DNA from: Bacteroidales bacterium
GTDB lineage: Bacteria > Bacteroidota > Bacteroidia > Bacteroidales > UBA932
Direction: 5' to 3'
Length of the DNA stretch: 45,140 nt
NCBI GenBank assembly: GCA_017555965.1
Contig: JAFZFH010000078.1
Location: 1 to 45,140, forward strand
Part shown: piece by piece, positions 6,015 to 13,433 of the stretch
Numbering within the stretch: the stretch's first letter is position 1
How the letters are laid out: every line of letters starts with the position of its first letter
Translations under genes and position numbers: made by a program
The notes under the pieces: model-generated
What the model saw: the letters and a program-made list of their open reading frames with translations, nothing else
Told to the model about the DNA's origin: nothing
Database searches by the model: none

Positions 6015-7235
6015 TCACTCCATCAGTTCCCATTCCTTTCTCTTTTCTTTCATCCTCTTGACATACTGATCGTACGCGCTCTGCTTGGTCGGACTGAATC
6101 CCAATCCCTTACACCAATAGTCGTTCTTGAGTAAAGTTTTCACGATTTTGCGCCAGGAAGGTACTTCTTTCTTGTTTTCCAGATAGTAATCCGCTTCATC
6201 GGGGATACCATCGGGATAACCCTTCTTGGTCATGTACCATCTGAGGTAGACCGCGATCTTGTTCTTGTAATGCTCCGCTGTACTCTCTGGCATGGTGTCC
6301 AGGATGTACTTAGCGAAAGATTCCCAGGTGTGACCTGGCGGTAGCGTGACCTTTCCGTTGCCCAGGATGTTGCCCATCTCCTTGCAATAGATCGACGAGG
6401 AATTGGCTCCTGCGGTGCGTAGAACCATCTTCGCCCACGTCTGGGGTTCCAGTACCTGATACAGCCAGATCGAAGCTCTAGCCTCGGAACAGAAGGGTTC
6501 ATCGACCCTCATCTGGTGGATCGACAGACCAGCCTGATAGAACCTGTCATAGATCTGGTTGTAGCACTTACCATACTTCGCCAGATATGTCCAGTCGTCC
6601 TCTGCCTTCCAGTCGTAGATCGGGTAGACGTTCCACACATCGTCTGATACCTGAGTGGTGTAGATCTTGTCGTCGAACTTGTTCTTACGACGGTTCGCCA
6701 GTGCGCGGTAACGGTTCAGGCTCTCGCGCGTGCGTATGCCCACCATACAGGCTGTTGGCTTACCGTCCCCATACCAGGTGTTGAACTTCTCGATGAACTC
6801 GTAGAACTCGATCCCGTAGTAGTAGAACGGGAATCTGGATTCATCCGTGATCATGTAAGGCTCCTGCTTCCTGACCCACACATCCTTCTTGGACTTGTCC
6901 CAACTGATCCATGACGGTTCGATCTGGGACACTGCACTATCTCCGAAGATCGGAAGTGCGATCCAGTAAGGATCTATGTGATCCGCGTACATCTCGAAGA
7001 TGGTCTTCACGTGATCGATCGTGAGCTGATACTGGACTTCCCAATCGATGAAGAAAAGCGCAACCTTGCGATCGCGCTTGATGGCTTCTTCCATGATCAG
7101 GTGTGTCATACAGGTACTGTCCTTTCCACCGCTGAACGATATACATATCTTCTCGAAATTGTCAAATGCCCACGATATACGCTCTTTCGATGCGGTCAGA
7201 ACGTCCATATCAAGCATGACTCTGGATGTATTCAT
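6015..7235 (-). CDS. IbrA-like PAPS-reductase-family protein (406 aa)
   Basis: This is a PP-loop (N-type ATP pyrophosphatase) protein. The nucleotide loop SFSGGKDSTCMTHL lies near residue 35, and the conserved RTRESLNRYR segment is near 165. The C-terminal extension resembles the DUF3440 region of IbrA. Family members adenylate a substrate, often for sulfur chemistry; the substrate of IbrA-type proteins is not established. It is coupled to an upstream 132-aa gene, a GNAT acetyltransferase and an IbrB-like ParB/Srx protein. The IbrA-IbrB pairing is a recognised combination in phages and prophages. The start at 7235 follows GGAGGAATGGGAG. DndC-like DNA sulfuration is an alternative, but no other dnd gene is present. 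Confidence 0.88.
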   Translation of the reverse strand: MNTSRVMLDMDVLTASKERISWAFDNFEKICISFSGGKDSTCMTHLIMEEAIKRDRKVALFFIDWEVQYQLTIDHVKTIFEMYADHIDPYWIALPIFGDSAVSQIEPSWISWDKSKKDVWVRKQEPYMITDESRFPFYYYGIEFYEFIEKFNTWYGDGKPTACMVGIRTRESLNRYRALANRRKNKFDDKIYTTQVSDDVWNVYPIYDWKAEDDWTYLAKYGKCYNQIYDRFYQAGLSIHQMRVDEPFCSEARASIWLYQVLEPQTWAKMVLRTAGANSSSIYCKEMGNILGNGKVTLPPGHTWESFAKYILDTMPESTAEHYKNKIAVYLRWYMTKKGYPDGIPDEADYYLENKKEVPSWRKIVKTLLKNDYWCKGLGFSPTKQSAYDQYVKRMKEKRKEWELME

Positions 7236-7608
7236 TCTCCCATTCCTCCAAGGTTTTTCTTGCTGTCTCGTTTGCTTCGTTGCGCTGTTCTTCAGTCAGG
7301 TATCCCCAGGCTCCCCTGACCTCTTCCTCGACCAATCCGTGAAGGAAGAAGCAGGATGCCTGTCCGATGTATGCGATCCTGTTCATCGTGGTGTTCGTCA
7401 GGTTGTGTTCACAGGCATACGGGAAAGCCTTCATCATGTCCTTCGCGGTCGTGTAGAACCTCTCGCTGTTGGTCAACAGATCGATCGCTTTCTGCCAGCG
7501 TTCCTCTTTCGTCTCACCAGTCTCGATCATACCGATCATGGGAGGATGATACATCTTGGCATCCTCCCACAGCCAGTACGGATGATACACGCGCTCAATT
7601 TTAGACAT
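7210..7608 (-). CDS. Hypothetical protein in the IbrAB cassette (132 aa)
   Basis: A mostly helical, aromatic-rich protein (VYHPYWLWEDAKMY at the N-terminus; ACEHNLTNTTMNRIAYIGQA in the middle; a charged helix at the end). No family is named with confidence. It overlaps the IbrA-like gene by 26 bp and the GNAT gene by 8 bp, so it is part of the same translated cassette and may be a dedicated partner. Its conserved-looking Asn/Tyr/His content would suit a small enzyme or substrate-binding protein, which is inference only. Confidence 0.75.
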   Translation of the reverse strand: MSKIERVYHPYWLWEDAKMYHPPMIGMIETGETKEERWQKAIDLLTNSERFYTTAKDMMKAFPYACEHNLTNTTMNRIAYIGQASCFFLHGLVEEEVRGAWGYLTEEQRNEANETARKTLEEWENEYIQSHA

Positions 7609-7963
7609 TTAACCTCACGAACCTTATTCCTGTTTTCTCATTCACAGATACGATCACGAATCCGTACTCGATGAATATCCTCATGCTGTATTCGGTCACG
7701 TACGCTGAATACCACTCTTTATCAGACCGTGACAATAGGGTGGAAAGTAGTTCACTTCCAATACCTTGTTTCCTGTATTCTTTGAGTACGAAGAAACAAC
7801 GAACTCTTTTTCCAAGTAATCCGATGACACCAACGATTTTATCGCCCTCGAACGCTCCGAACCACTTGTCACACTTGGAAACATAGATCTTTTCTTTGTA
7901 GGCTTTGGAATCGTTCAGGAACGAGATCCCAACATCGTTCGAAACCTCTTCGATTTTAATCAT
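7601..7963 (-). CDS. GNAT-family N-acetyltransferase (120 aa)
   Basis: It would transfer an acetyl group from acetyl-CoA to an amine. The acetyl-CoA loop is seen as KEYRKQGIGSELL (Q/RxxGxG/A) at about residues 81-93, after the strand RVRCFFVL. The protein is short for the family but has the usual strand-loop-helix order and a C-terminal aromatic strand (FIEYGFVIVS). It lies between the IbrB-like gene (8-bp overlap) and the 132-aa gene. The substrate is unknown; modification of a cassette product or of DNA cannot be told from sequence. Confidence 0.85.
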   Translation of the reverse strand: MIKIEEVSNDVGISFLNDSKAYKEKIYVSKCDKWFGAFEGDKIVGVIGLLGKRVRCFFVLKEYRKQGIGSELLSTLLSRSDKEWYSAYVTEYSMRIFIEYGFVIVSVNEKTGIRFVRLNV

Positions 7964-8618
7964 CGAGCATTTCCCCTTCGTCGATCACTTCTTCGTCTTC
8001 GAACTCGCACGTCCAAGCCTGGGAGAACTGCCTGTCCTTGAACAATTCAGCAAGTCCAGTGACCTGGGACAGCCTGAGTACTTCATCAGCATCCATGCCC
8101 AGTTTCTTGGCGATCTTCTCGTTCGACCAGTTGCGTCTCCTGAGATCGAGGACGATGTTCGCCATAGCGTCCACCTGATGCTTTCCCCTGGCGCGGTTGT
8201 GTCTGATCGTGGATGCGATCCTCTGACCCTTGTCGGTCACATCATCGTTGATGACCACGACGGGAAGGTATCCGTGAACGCGATCCTTGATGTCCTGACA
8301 CTCCTTTCCTACGCGGTTGCGGTGGAATCCATCCACGACCTCGTAGATCCCGTCATGTTGCCAGACGACGATCGGCTGGGTGTATCCATCCTCTTTGATG
8401 CTGACGTGCAACAGCTCCATTTCTGGCGGTGCTACACTGTTGGGGTTGTAGTCGTTTGCCTGTACCAGCTCCTGCGGAACCCACTGGACACAGTCCACGG
8501 GTTCGCCCTTGAACGGACTTACCGACCTGATATACTGCTTGATCTCATTGATCGCCTGAACGCGATCCATCGCTTCCATCTGTTCGAGTTCTCTTATATT
8601 CTCGATCATTTTATCCAC
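7956..8618 (-). CDS. IbrB-like ParB/sulfiredoxin-fold protein (220 aa)
   Basis: The ParB/Srx catalytic-type fold is visible: VQWVPQELVQANDYNPN, then VSIKEDGYTQPIVV and EVVDGFHRNRVGKE, which carries the GxHR-type motif. A helical DNA-binding-like region follows (NWSNEKIAKKLGMDADEVLRL). Some ParB/Srx proteins bind and hydrolyse nucleotides or ATP. The pairing with a PAPS-reductase-like protein identifies it as IbrB-like. Coupling to the acetyltransferase is by an 8-bp overlap. The C-terminus is acidic (FEDEEVIDEGEMLDD). Confidence 0.88.
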   Translation of the reverse strand: MDKMIENIRELEQMEAMDRVQAINEIKQYIRSVSPFKGEPVDCVQWVPQELVQANDYNPNSVAPPEMELLHVSIKEDGYTQPIVVWQHDGIYEVVDGFHRNRVGKECQDIKDRVHGYLPVVVINDDVTDKGQRIASTIRHNRARGKHQVDAMANIVLDLRRRNWSNEKIAKKLGMDADEVLRLSQVTGLAELFKDRQFSQAWTCEFEDEEVIDEGEMLDD

Positions 8619-8667
8619 TCGTTTAAGGTGTTTGGAAAGATGTTTGTGTCAATATAGTTGACCTTAA

Positions 8668-9273
8668 TCACTTCTTGATTTTGGTTGAAAAACCAACATC
8701 CACGATTTCACAGTTCTCAGCATTGACTTTGAAATCCTGCGCATCATCATAGAGATACACACTTGGTTTTCTATACTCACTGTAATGGTAATAAGTGACA
8801 CGGGTGATCGTGAACACCGTTCCAACAGACTTGTGACCTCTCACGATCTTCACAACGTCCCCAACATCAGTGAACTGATTGTGTGCGGAATGTCCGACAA
8901 GCTTCTTGGCACGCATTTCCCTGACCCTTTCATCCGCTATTCCGTACTCCTTCCAGACAGCATTGGCGATAACCTTGGGAAGTCCCATAGCTTCACCCTG
9001 TCCGTGGCAAGCCCACCCATAGACGTGTAGATGTCCGTCAGTGTCGATGAAGACCTTAGTCTTGGGCATGATGTTGTGAATTATGATGTTCCAGACCCTT
9101 CCACCGCTTGCACGCATCTCACCCCAGTCGTAATAGTCATTTTCCGATTCTATGAGGTGTACCGCATCGTTGATGTAGTAACGAATCTCCCCATCCTTGG
9201 AAGTCCAAGGACGGAAAAGAGATTTGATTCTGTTCATATCGTATGTCCTGGTATCTACGAAGTCCCCGTCCAT
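8668..9273 (-). CDS. Hypothetical protein with an SH3/KOW-like segment (201 aa)
   Basis: The N-terminal half contains a beta-rich region ending in IDTDGHLHVYGWACHGQG. The C-terminal half has a pattern like KOW/SH3-type barrels: FTDVGDVVKIVRGHKSVG, then FTITRVTYYHY. No function is assigned. The ATG at 9273 is used; a GTG at 9282 is possible. It begins just inside the end of the 74-aa gene, in the unit led by promoter-leader element 2. Confidence 0.72.
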   Translation of the reverse strand: MDGDFVDTRTYDMNRIKSLFRPWTSKDGEIRYYINDAVHLIESENDYYDWGEMRASGGRVWNIIIHNIMPKTKVFIDTDGHLHVYGWACHGQGEAMGLPKVIANAVWKEYGIADERVREMRAKKLVGHSAHNQFTDVGDVVKIVRGHKSVGTVFTITRVTYYHYSEYRKPSVYLYDDAQDFKVNAENCEIVDVGFSTKIKK

Positions 9274-9274
9274 T

Positions 9275-9499
9275 TCACTCACCCATTGCCTCGCTCTTGA
9301 TCTTCTTCATTATTGCACTGCACCACTCACTCTCGTAGTGGATGTGATCGTAGAGTTCACCCATGCGACCATCCTTATGCATCTTATACAGATCACAGCT
9401 AGCACACTCAACTCCCATGACCTTCTTAGCCCACTCACGAGCTTCCTTAACGGTCACGCAGTCAAGGTACAGATCTCCGCAGATTGCCATCACATACAT
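9275..9499 (-). CDS. Hypothetical small protein (74 aa)
   Basis: Unrecognised. It has a strand-rich start (MYVMAICGDLYLDCVTV), a helix (KEAREWAKKVMG), and a CASC knuckle with nearby His residues (YDHIHYESEWC) that could bind metal. The ATG at 9499 stands at the same distance from AACAGGAGA as in the four sister leaders. It is the first gene of the unit leading into the IbrAB cassette. Confidence 0.75.
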   Translation of the reverse strand: MYVMAICGDLYLDCVTVKEAREWAKKVMGVECASCDLYKMHKDGRMGELYDHIHYESEWCSAIMKKIKSEAMGE

Positions 9500-9590
9500 T
9501 TTCATTCTCTCCTGTTCTTGTCGGGTTCTTCCCGACATTATAGACATTCTTTTGTGGTGTATATAAGACTATGTATTATTATGTCTGACA
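9500..9590 (-). promoter_or_regulatory. Promoter-leader element 2
   Basis: On the minus strand it carries AATAATACATAGTCTTATATAC. A clear hairpin TGTCGGG-AAGAA-CCCGACA follows, then AGAACAGGAGA and the ATG. The layout matches the other four elements, and this copy has the longest leader stem (7 bp). Confidence 0.7.
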
Positions 9591-9623
9591 TTAAGATGTG
9601 TTAAGAGGTTTGAGGAAGGGTGT

Positions 9624-10019
9624 TTAGAGGGTTTCAATCTCCATGCTCTCGAACATCCTCTGGAAGAAGTAGTCTGCGTGTTCTCTCGTGAATCCACCAT
9701 AGCAGACGTTGTGCCAGTTGACCTTCTTGTTCTCGAAGTCGATGCTCGCATTTCCGTCGAACATTGCAACCATCTTTCCGTCTGTGTAGTCTTTGATCTC
9801 GAACACAGTGACGTTGTCTCCCATGACATCCTTGTGCTTTACAGCGACGATGATTGTCCTCATGGTCTCACTACACTTGGGAGCGAATCCTACTCCGTAC
9901 AGGACTTCGAACCTCTTGAATCCAAGGTTTGTGTTTCCGAAGAAATCGTCGGGAACCTCGTGGGATGCGATGTTCTCTCTGATAGCAGTCTTAATTCTTG
10001 CCTCAAGCTTTCCGTCCAT
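9624..10019 (-). CDS. Hypothetical protein (131 aa)
   Basis: A mixed alpha/beta protein without a recognised family. Notable segments are HEVPDDFFGNTNLGFKRF, TIIVAVKHKDVMGD, DNVTVFEIKDYTDGKMVAMF and a C-terminal FTREHADYFFQRMFESM. The start at 10019 follows leader element 3. It seems to be a single-gene unit between two promoter-leader elements, about 125 bp after the end of the tail operon. Confidence 0.75.
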   Translation of the reverse strand: MDGKLEARIKTAIRENIASHEVPDDFFGNTNLGFKRFEVLYGVGFAPKCSETMRTIIVAVKHKDVMGDNVTVFEIKDYTDGKMVAMFDGNASIDFENKKVNWHNVCYGGFTREHADYFFQRMFESMEIETL

Positions 10020-10104
10020 TTTACATATCTCCTGTTCGGGTTTTGTTCCCGTCTAATATCTATATCTACCAATTGATATATAAGACTTTGTATGACAATG
10101 TCAG
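10020..10104 (-). promoter_or_regulatory. Promoter-leader element 3
   Basis: On the minus strand it carries CTGACA, 17 bases, then ATATAT within ATACAAAGTCTTATATATC. A hairpin CGGG-AACAAAA-CCCG follows, then AACAGGAGA. It starts right behind the terminator of the structural operon, so it re-initiates transcription for the next unit. Confidence 0.75.
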
Positions 10105-10136
10105 ATAAAAAATAAAAAAGTGGGGAATATCCCCAC
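10105..10136 (-). terminator. Rho-independent terminator of the head-tail operon
   Basis: On the minus strand GTGGGG-ATATT-CCCCAC is followed by TTTTTTATTTTTT. It lies 8 bp after the last baseplate gene. Both stem and T run are strong. Confidence 0.9.
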
Positions 10137-10143
10137 GGTTTGA

Positions 10144-11394
10144 TCAATATTCGTAGATCGCTTTCAGACAGATGTTACGATTGTTTCCAGTTCCGTTGTA
10201 CGAAGCTCCACCCTCAACACGGTTGTCGTAAACCTTGATGGTCTTGACAGCCTGCGTGACGGTAGATCCATCAGTCGAGTAGACGAAGGAAAGTGTCATG
10301 CTCTCACCATTCCAAGTAGTTCCCTTGTGCGAGGTCTTCGGAATGACTGTGGTCTGAATGTACTCGTCCTTGAATTTGGCTCCTGTCAGGTCGAAACCAG
10401 TCCACACAAGCACCCATCCACCACGACAGTTGCTCAGGTTCTTGCTCGCGACAGCACTGGATCCTGAGTTGAGATACACACCAGATGCGTGGTTGTAGAG
10501 TGCGCTGGCAACCTTGAGACCATTGACCTCGGTCTGAAGTGCGTAGACCTGCTGGACGACTGTCTCAGCGTCGGATCCGTCAATGCTCTTGTACACGACG
10601 AACGAGACCTGGGTTCCCTTGTCCACACCGTTTGTAAGCTTGATCCTGGTGTTGTCGGTGATCGTGTACTCCACACCCTTGACGAGCATCAGACCGTTGA
10701 TGTACACCTGAAGGATGTCCAGGTTCTGATTGAACTGGGAGATCTGGATCGGGATAGCGGTCTCATCCTGAACAGCGGTTGTGTATGTCGCATCATAGGA
10801 TCTGATCAGGGTGGAGCTTGCGAGGGTGTCCTTGACATCTGCGAACCACTCTTCGAAGGCATCCTGCCACTGGTTGTAGAGCGTGTCGGTGTCAACCTGC
10901 TGGACGAGAGATGTAACCCAACCACAATCCTTGGATCCCCTCTTGTCGGTGATCTTGGACTGGCTGATGGAGGTAGCACCAGCACCAACGCTGATGTCTG
11001 CCAGCCTGTACTCGGTCACATAGTCATCGCGGAACATCGTCGGAGCCACGGGAGAACTGGAAGCGACACCAGTTCTAACCTGGATGGATGCACCTCTCAC
11101 CGACTCACTGCGATCGATCCTGACCACGATCGAGTCGATACGGGGAAGGGTTCCAGATGCCTGGTTCAACGTGAGGCTGATGTCTGAATCAGATAGGAAC
11201 CACTTGTCCCCGAAGATTCCACGTCCAGCCTTGACAGTGACGGTCAGTCCAGACTGTGCCATCACCTGAAGGTAGTCGCTCTTGGTAGCGAGTACACCGT
11301 TCGAAATCAGCTCCTTGTAAGGCTCGTTCATGTCCTCCGCAGTGTACAGACGATCCTGACCTACGGAATTAAAGAAACCGCATTTAATTGCCAT
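10144..11394 (-). CDS. Baseplate / tail structural protein (416 aa)
   Basis: It follows the baseplate hub gene by 1 bp. The opening (FFNSVGQDRLYTAEDMNEPY, then TVKAGRGIFGDKWFL) is the conserved N-terminal part of many siphophage baseplate or receptor-binding assemblies. Middle residues include WQDAFEEWFADVKDTLAS, a helical linker, and YINGLMLVKGVEYTITDNT, a beta module also seen in the head-associated 95-aa protein. The C-terminal part is beta-rich (KDEYIQTTVIPKTSHKG) and may contact the host surface. Last gene before the structural terminator. Confidence 0.85.
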   Translation of the reverse strand: MAIKCGFFNSVGQDRLYTAEDMNEPYKELISNGVLATKSDYLQVMAQSGLTVTVKAGRGIFGDKWFLSDSDISLTLNQASGTLPRIDSIVVRIDRSESVRGASIQVRTGVASSSPVAPTMFRDDYVTEYRLADISVGAGATSISQSKITDKRGSKDCGWVTSLVQQVDTDTLYNQWQDAFEEWFADVKDTLASSTLIRSYDATYTTAVQDETAIPIQISQFNQNLDILQVYINGLMLVKGVEYTITDNTRIKLTNGVDKGTQVSFVVYKSIDGSDAETVVQQVYALQTEVNGLKVASALYNHASGVYLNSGSSAVASKNLSNCRGGWVLVWTGFDLTGAKFKDEYIQTTVIPKTSHKGTTWNGESMTLSFVYSTDGSTVTQAVKTIKVYDNRVEGGASYNGTGNNRNICLKAIYEY

Positions 11395-11395
11395 T

Positions 11396-12574
11396 TTAGT
11401 TCACCTCAATATACTCAAAGGTTGGAATGATGGAATGTCCAGTTTCGTCGAAGGACTCGACAACCTCCGTGATCCTGGCATTCGCTTCAATCCCATATTC
11501 GTTCAAAACTGTTACAATGTCTCCGAGGAAATAATCTTTCCCGAACTGGAAGGAGTGGTTCGGCTCAACCTCACCGTCGAATGTCACGACGATTCCAGTC
11601 TCAGCCAGCTTCTCGCGTCCCCTCTCAACCAGCATCTCGTTGTAGGGTGCTGGCTCAAGCACAGCCTGAGTAGGCTTGCTTGCGCTGTCCAGGGTGGCGA
11701 TCTTCACACCACTCACGGAGTAATAGACCTTGTTGGACTCGGTCGCGATCGTTCCGTTGGGATACAGCGCGATCAGATCCTCGTAGGTCATCTCGTTTGA
11801 AACGTCGTTGGCATCGACGAACATCTCGAACCTGTCGATCCCGACGTAGTCACCGATCTGAGCGGTCGCACTTATGCGGTTGCTTCCTTCCCCAGCACCT
11901 CCGACGAGTGCGATGGAGTAATAGCCAGTACTGTCCATCGTGTACCTCGTCGAGATCAGGTTCTCGAAGTTAGGACTGAAGACCACATACGGGTTCACAT
12001 CCTGACCATAGGAGCGATCTGTACCCTTGTACAGCTCGAAGACGAACTCATCGTTCTCCCATATCACTCTGGATCCATAATTGAACATCTGGCACACCTC
12101 GATGATCTTGTCACCCACGGGATCGTAGGTGGTCTGGATGTCCAGGTTGTCATTGAATCCACTCCATGCCCTACGGTTGAAGTTGTGGATCGCTCTGACC
12201 CTGTTCGTAGGCTCGATGATGTTCTCATCCAACAGACGACCAATGAATGTGCCAGCCTGACCTTTGAATGTGGTCTGCTTCCAGACGATGCGCTGGTTAA
12301 GGATCGCCCTGCAATCCTCACCCTTGACGATCAGGAAGTCACCAGTCTCAGGGTTGGTCTCCAACTCCACGCTGTTGATACGACAGATCATGTCGTTGTC
12401 GTCAGAGCGAAGGATGAAGTTCCCACGCTTCAGGAGATCGATGTTCTCACGGGTTGCCGAGATGTACAGCTCACAGTCTCCGAACAGCGTGTATCTCTTA
12501 GCCCAGATGAAACTGGTGAATCCATCGACGATTCCGACCTGGTTGTACAGTCTGTCCAACACATAGATCTCCAT
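11396..12574 (-). CDS. Gp37-like baseplate hub / tail-associated protein (392 aa)
   Basis: It resembles the siphovirus ReqiPepy6 Gp37-like family, which takes the place of the tail-associated lysin (Tal) hub. Typical segments are VDGFTSFIWAKRYTLFGDCE, LLKRGNFILRSDD and VELETNPETGDFLIVKG, with a closing VTVLNEYGIEANARITEV. It would form the baseplate hub at the tail tip. No peptidoglycan hydrolase motif is seen. It sits between Dit and the next baseplate gene with 1-3 bp gaps. Confidence 0.87.
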   Translation of the reverse strand: MEIYVLDRLYNQVGIVDGFTSFIWAKRYTLFGDCELYISATRENIDLLKRGNFILRSDDNDMICRINSVELETNPETGDFLIVKGEDCRAILNQRIVWKQTTFKGQAGTFIGRLLDENIIEPTNRVRAIHNFNRRAWSGFNDNLDIQTTYDPVGDKIIEVCQMFNYGSRVIWENDEFVFELYKGTDRSYGQDVNPYVVFSPNFENLISTRYTMDSTGYYSIALVGGAGEGSNRISATAQIGDYVGIDRFEMFVDANDVSNEMTYEDLIALYPNGTIATESNKVYYSVSGVKIATLDSASKPTQAVLEPAPYNEMLVERGREKLAETGIVVTFDGEVEPNHSFQFGKDYFLGDIVTVLNEYGIEANARITEVVESFDETGHSIIPTFEYIEVN

Positions 12575-12577
12575 CGC

Positions 12578-13432
12578 TCACACTCCCTCATAGATCGTTC
12601 TGTGGCGGAAGTTGATCTCAAGAAATTCCTCACCACGTCCCGACTCTGTTCCGTAGGTGAACTGGTTGTCACCCATCGCAAGCGTTAGCCAGGTGGAGTT
12701 ACGACTGACACCTGAGATCACATTATGATCCACTCCGTCGCGCGTGAGCGTGATGGACTTCTCACCACGGTTGGTGTTGATGACTATCTGATCACCAGCG
12801 ATCATCTCCTGGTCGAATCCGAAGAACTCGCCAGTAAGATCGTTGAAGATTCTCAGATCTGGCACTGTGCCAGTTGCTCTGACGAAGATCATCAGTCCAG
12901 TATCCGCTTCACCATCGTTGACGATGTTGATGATACGATCCTTCACCAGTACGGAGAAGGGGATTGGATCAGATATTGCGAACGGGAACTCGAACGATGC
13001 CAGCACCTGTGAGATGTCCGTCACGATCTCTTCCATCGACTTGAAGTAAGGGTCATGACAGACGATCGAGATCTGCATTGTCTGATTGTCCGTGAACAGG
13101 TTGTTCTCGATGCTCTCAACATACCCCTCGATGTACACGTCACGGGATCCATTCTTGTAATAGATCTTGTGCCAGCGTTTAGATTTGAAGTAGCGATACA
13201 GGTTGATCCTGTTCTTTTCTACATCTCCATTGATTTTGACGGTGATGACCAGGTTCCTGTCCTCTAGCTTGGACGACTGGAACCTGGATCCATCACGACC
13301 GACCACAGGTGAGCTGTTGATCATCGCGTTCGGAGGGTTCAATCCCTCGATATTGATCACCTGATATGCGCTCTCATTCTGGGTGAGGGTGATCACATCA
13401 CCCATTATGTTTTCAACTTTCAGTTCGAACAT
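12578..13432 (-). CDS. Distal tail protein (Dit-like, 284 aa)
   Basis: It belongs to the siphovirus Dit family that links the tail tube to the baseplate. The N-terminal domain is recognised by LEDRNLVITVKINGD, NLYRYFKSKRWHKIYYKNG and VYIEGYVESIENNLF, followed by ISIVCHDPYFKS. The C-terminal half is beta-rich with the common IVINTNRGEKSITL segment. Its position directly after the tape measure gene is standard. Confidence 0.92.
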   Translation of the reverse strand: MFELKVENIMGDVITLTQNESAYQVINIEGLNPPNAMINSSPVVGRDGSRFQSSKLEDRNLVITVKINGDVEKNRINLYRYFKSKRWHKIYYKNGSRDVYIEGYVESIENNLFTDNQTMQISIVCHDPYFKSMEEIVTDISQVLASFEFPFAISDPIPFSVLVKDRIINIVNDGEADTGLMIFVRATGTVPDLRIFNDLTGEFFGFDQEMIAGDQIVINTNRGEKSITLTRDGVDHNVISGVSRNSTWLTLAMGDNQFTYGTESGRGEEFLEINFRHRTIYEGV

Positions 13433-13433
13433 C

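Noticed and set aside
6015-7235. DndC-type phosphorothioation system
   Set aside because: The PP-loop protein is related, but no dndA, B, D or E gene is present and the ParB/Srx neighbour fits IbrAB better.
7048-7674. 208-aa plus-strand reading frame antisense to the IbrA-like gene
   Set aside because: It is the shadow of well-supported minus-strand genes and has no ribosome binding site or domain.
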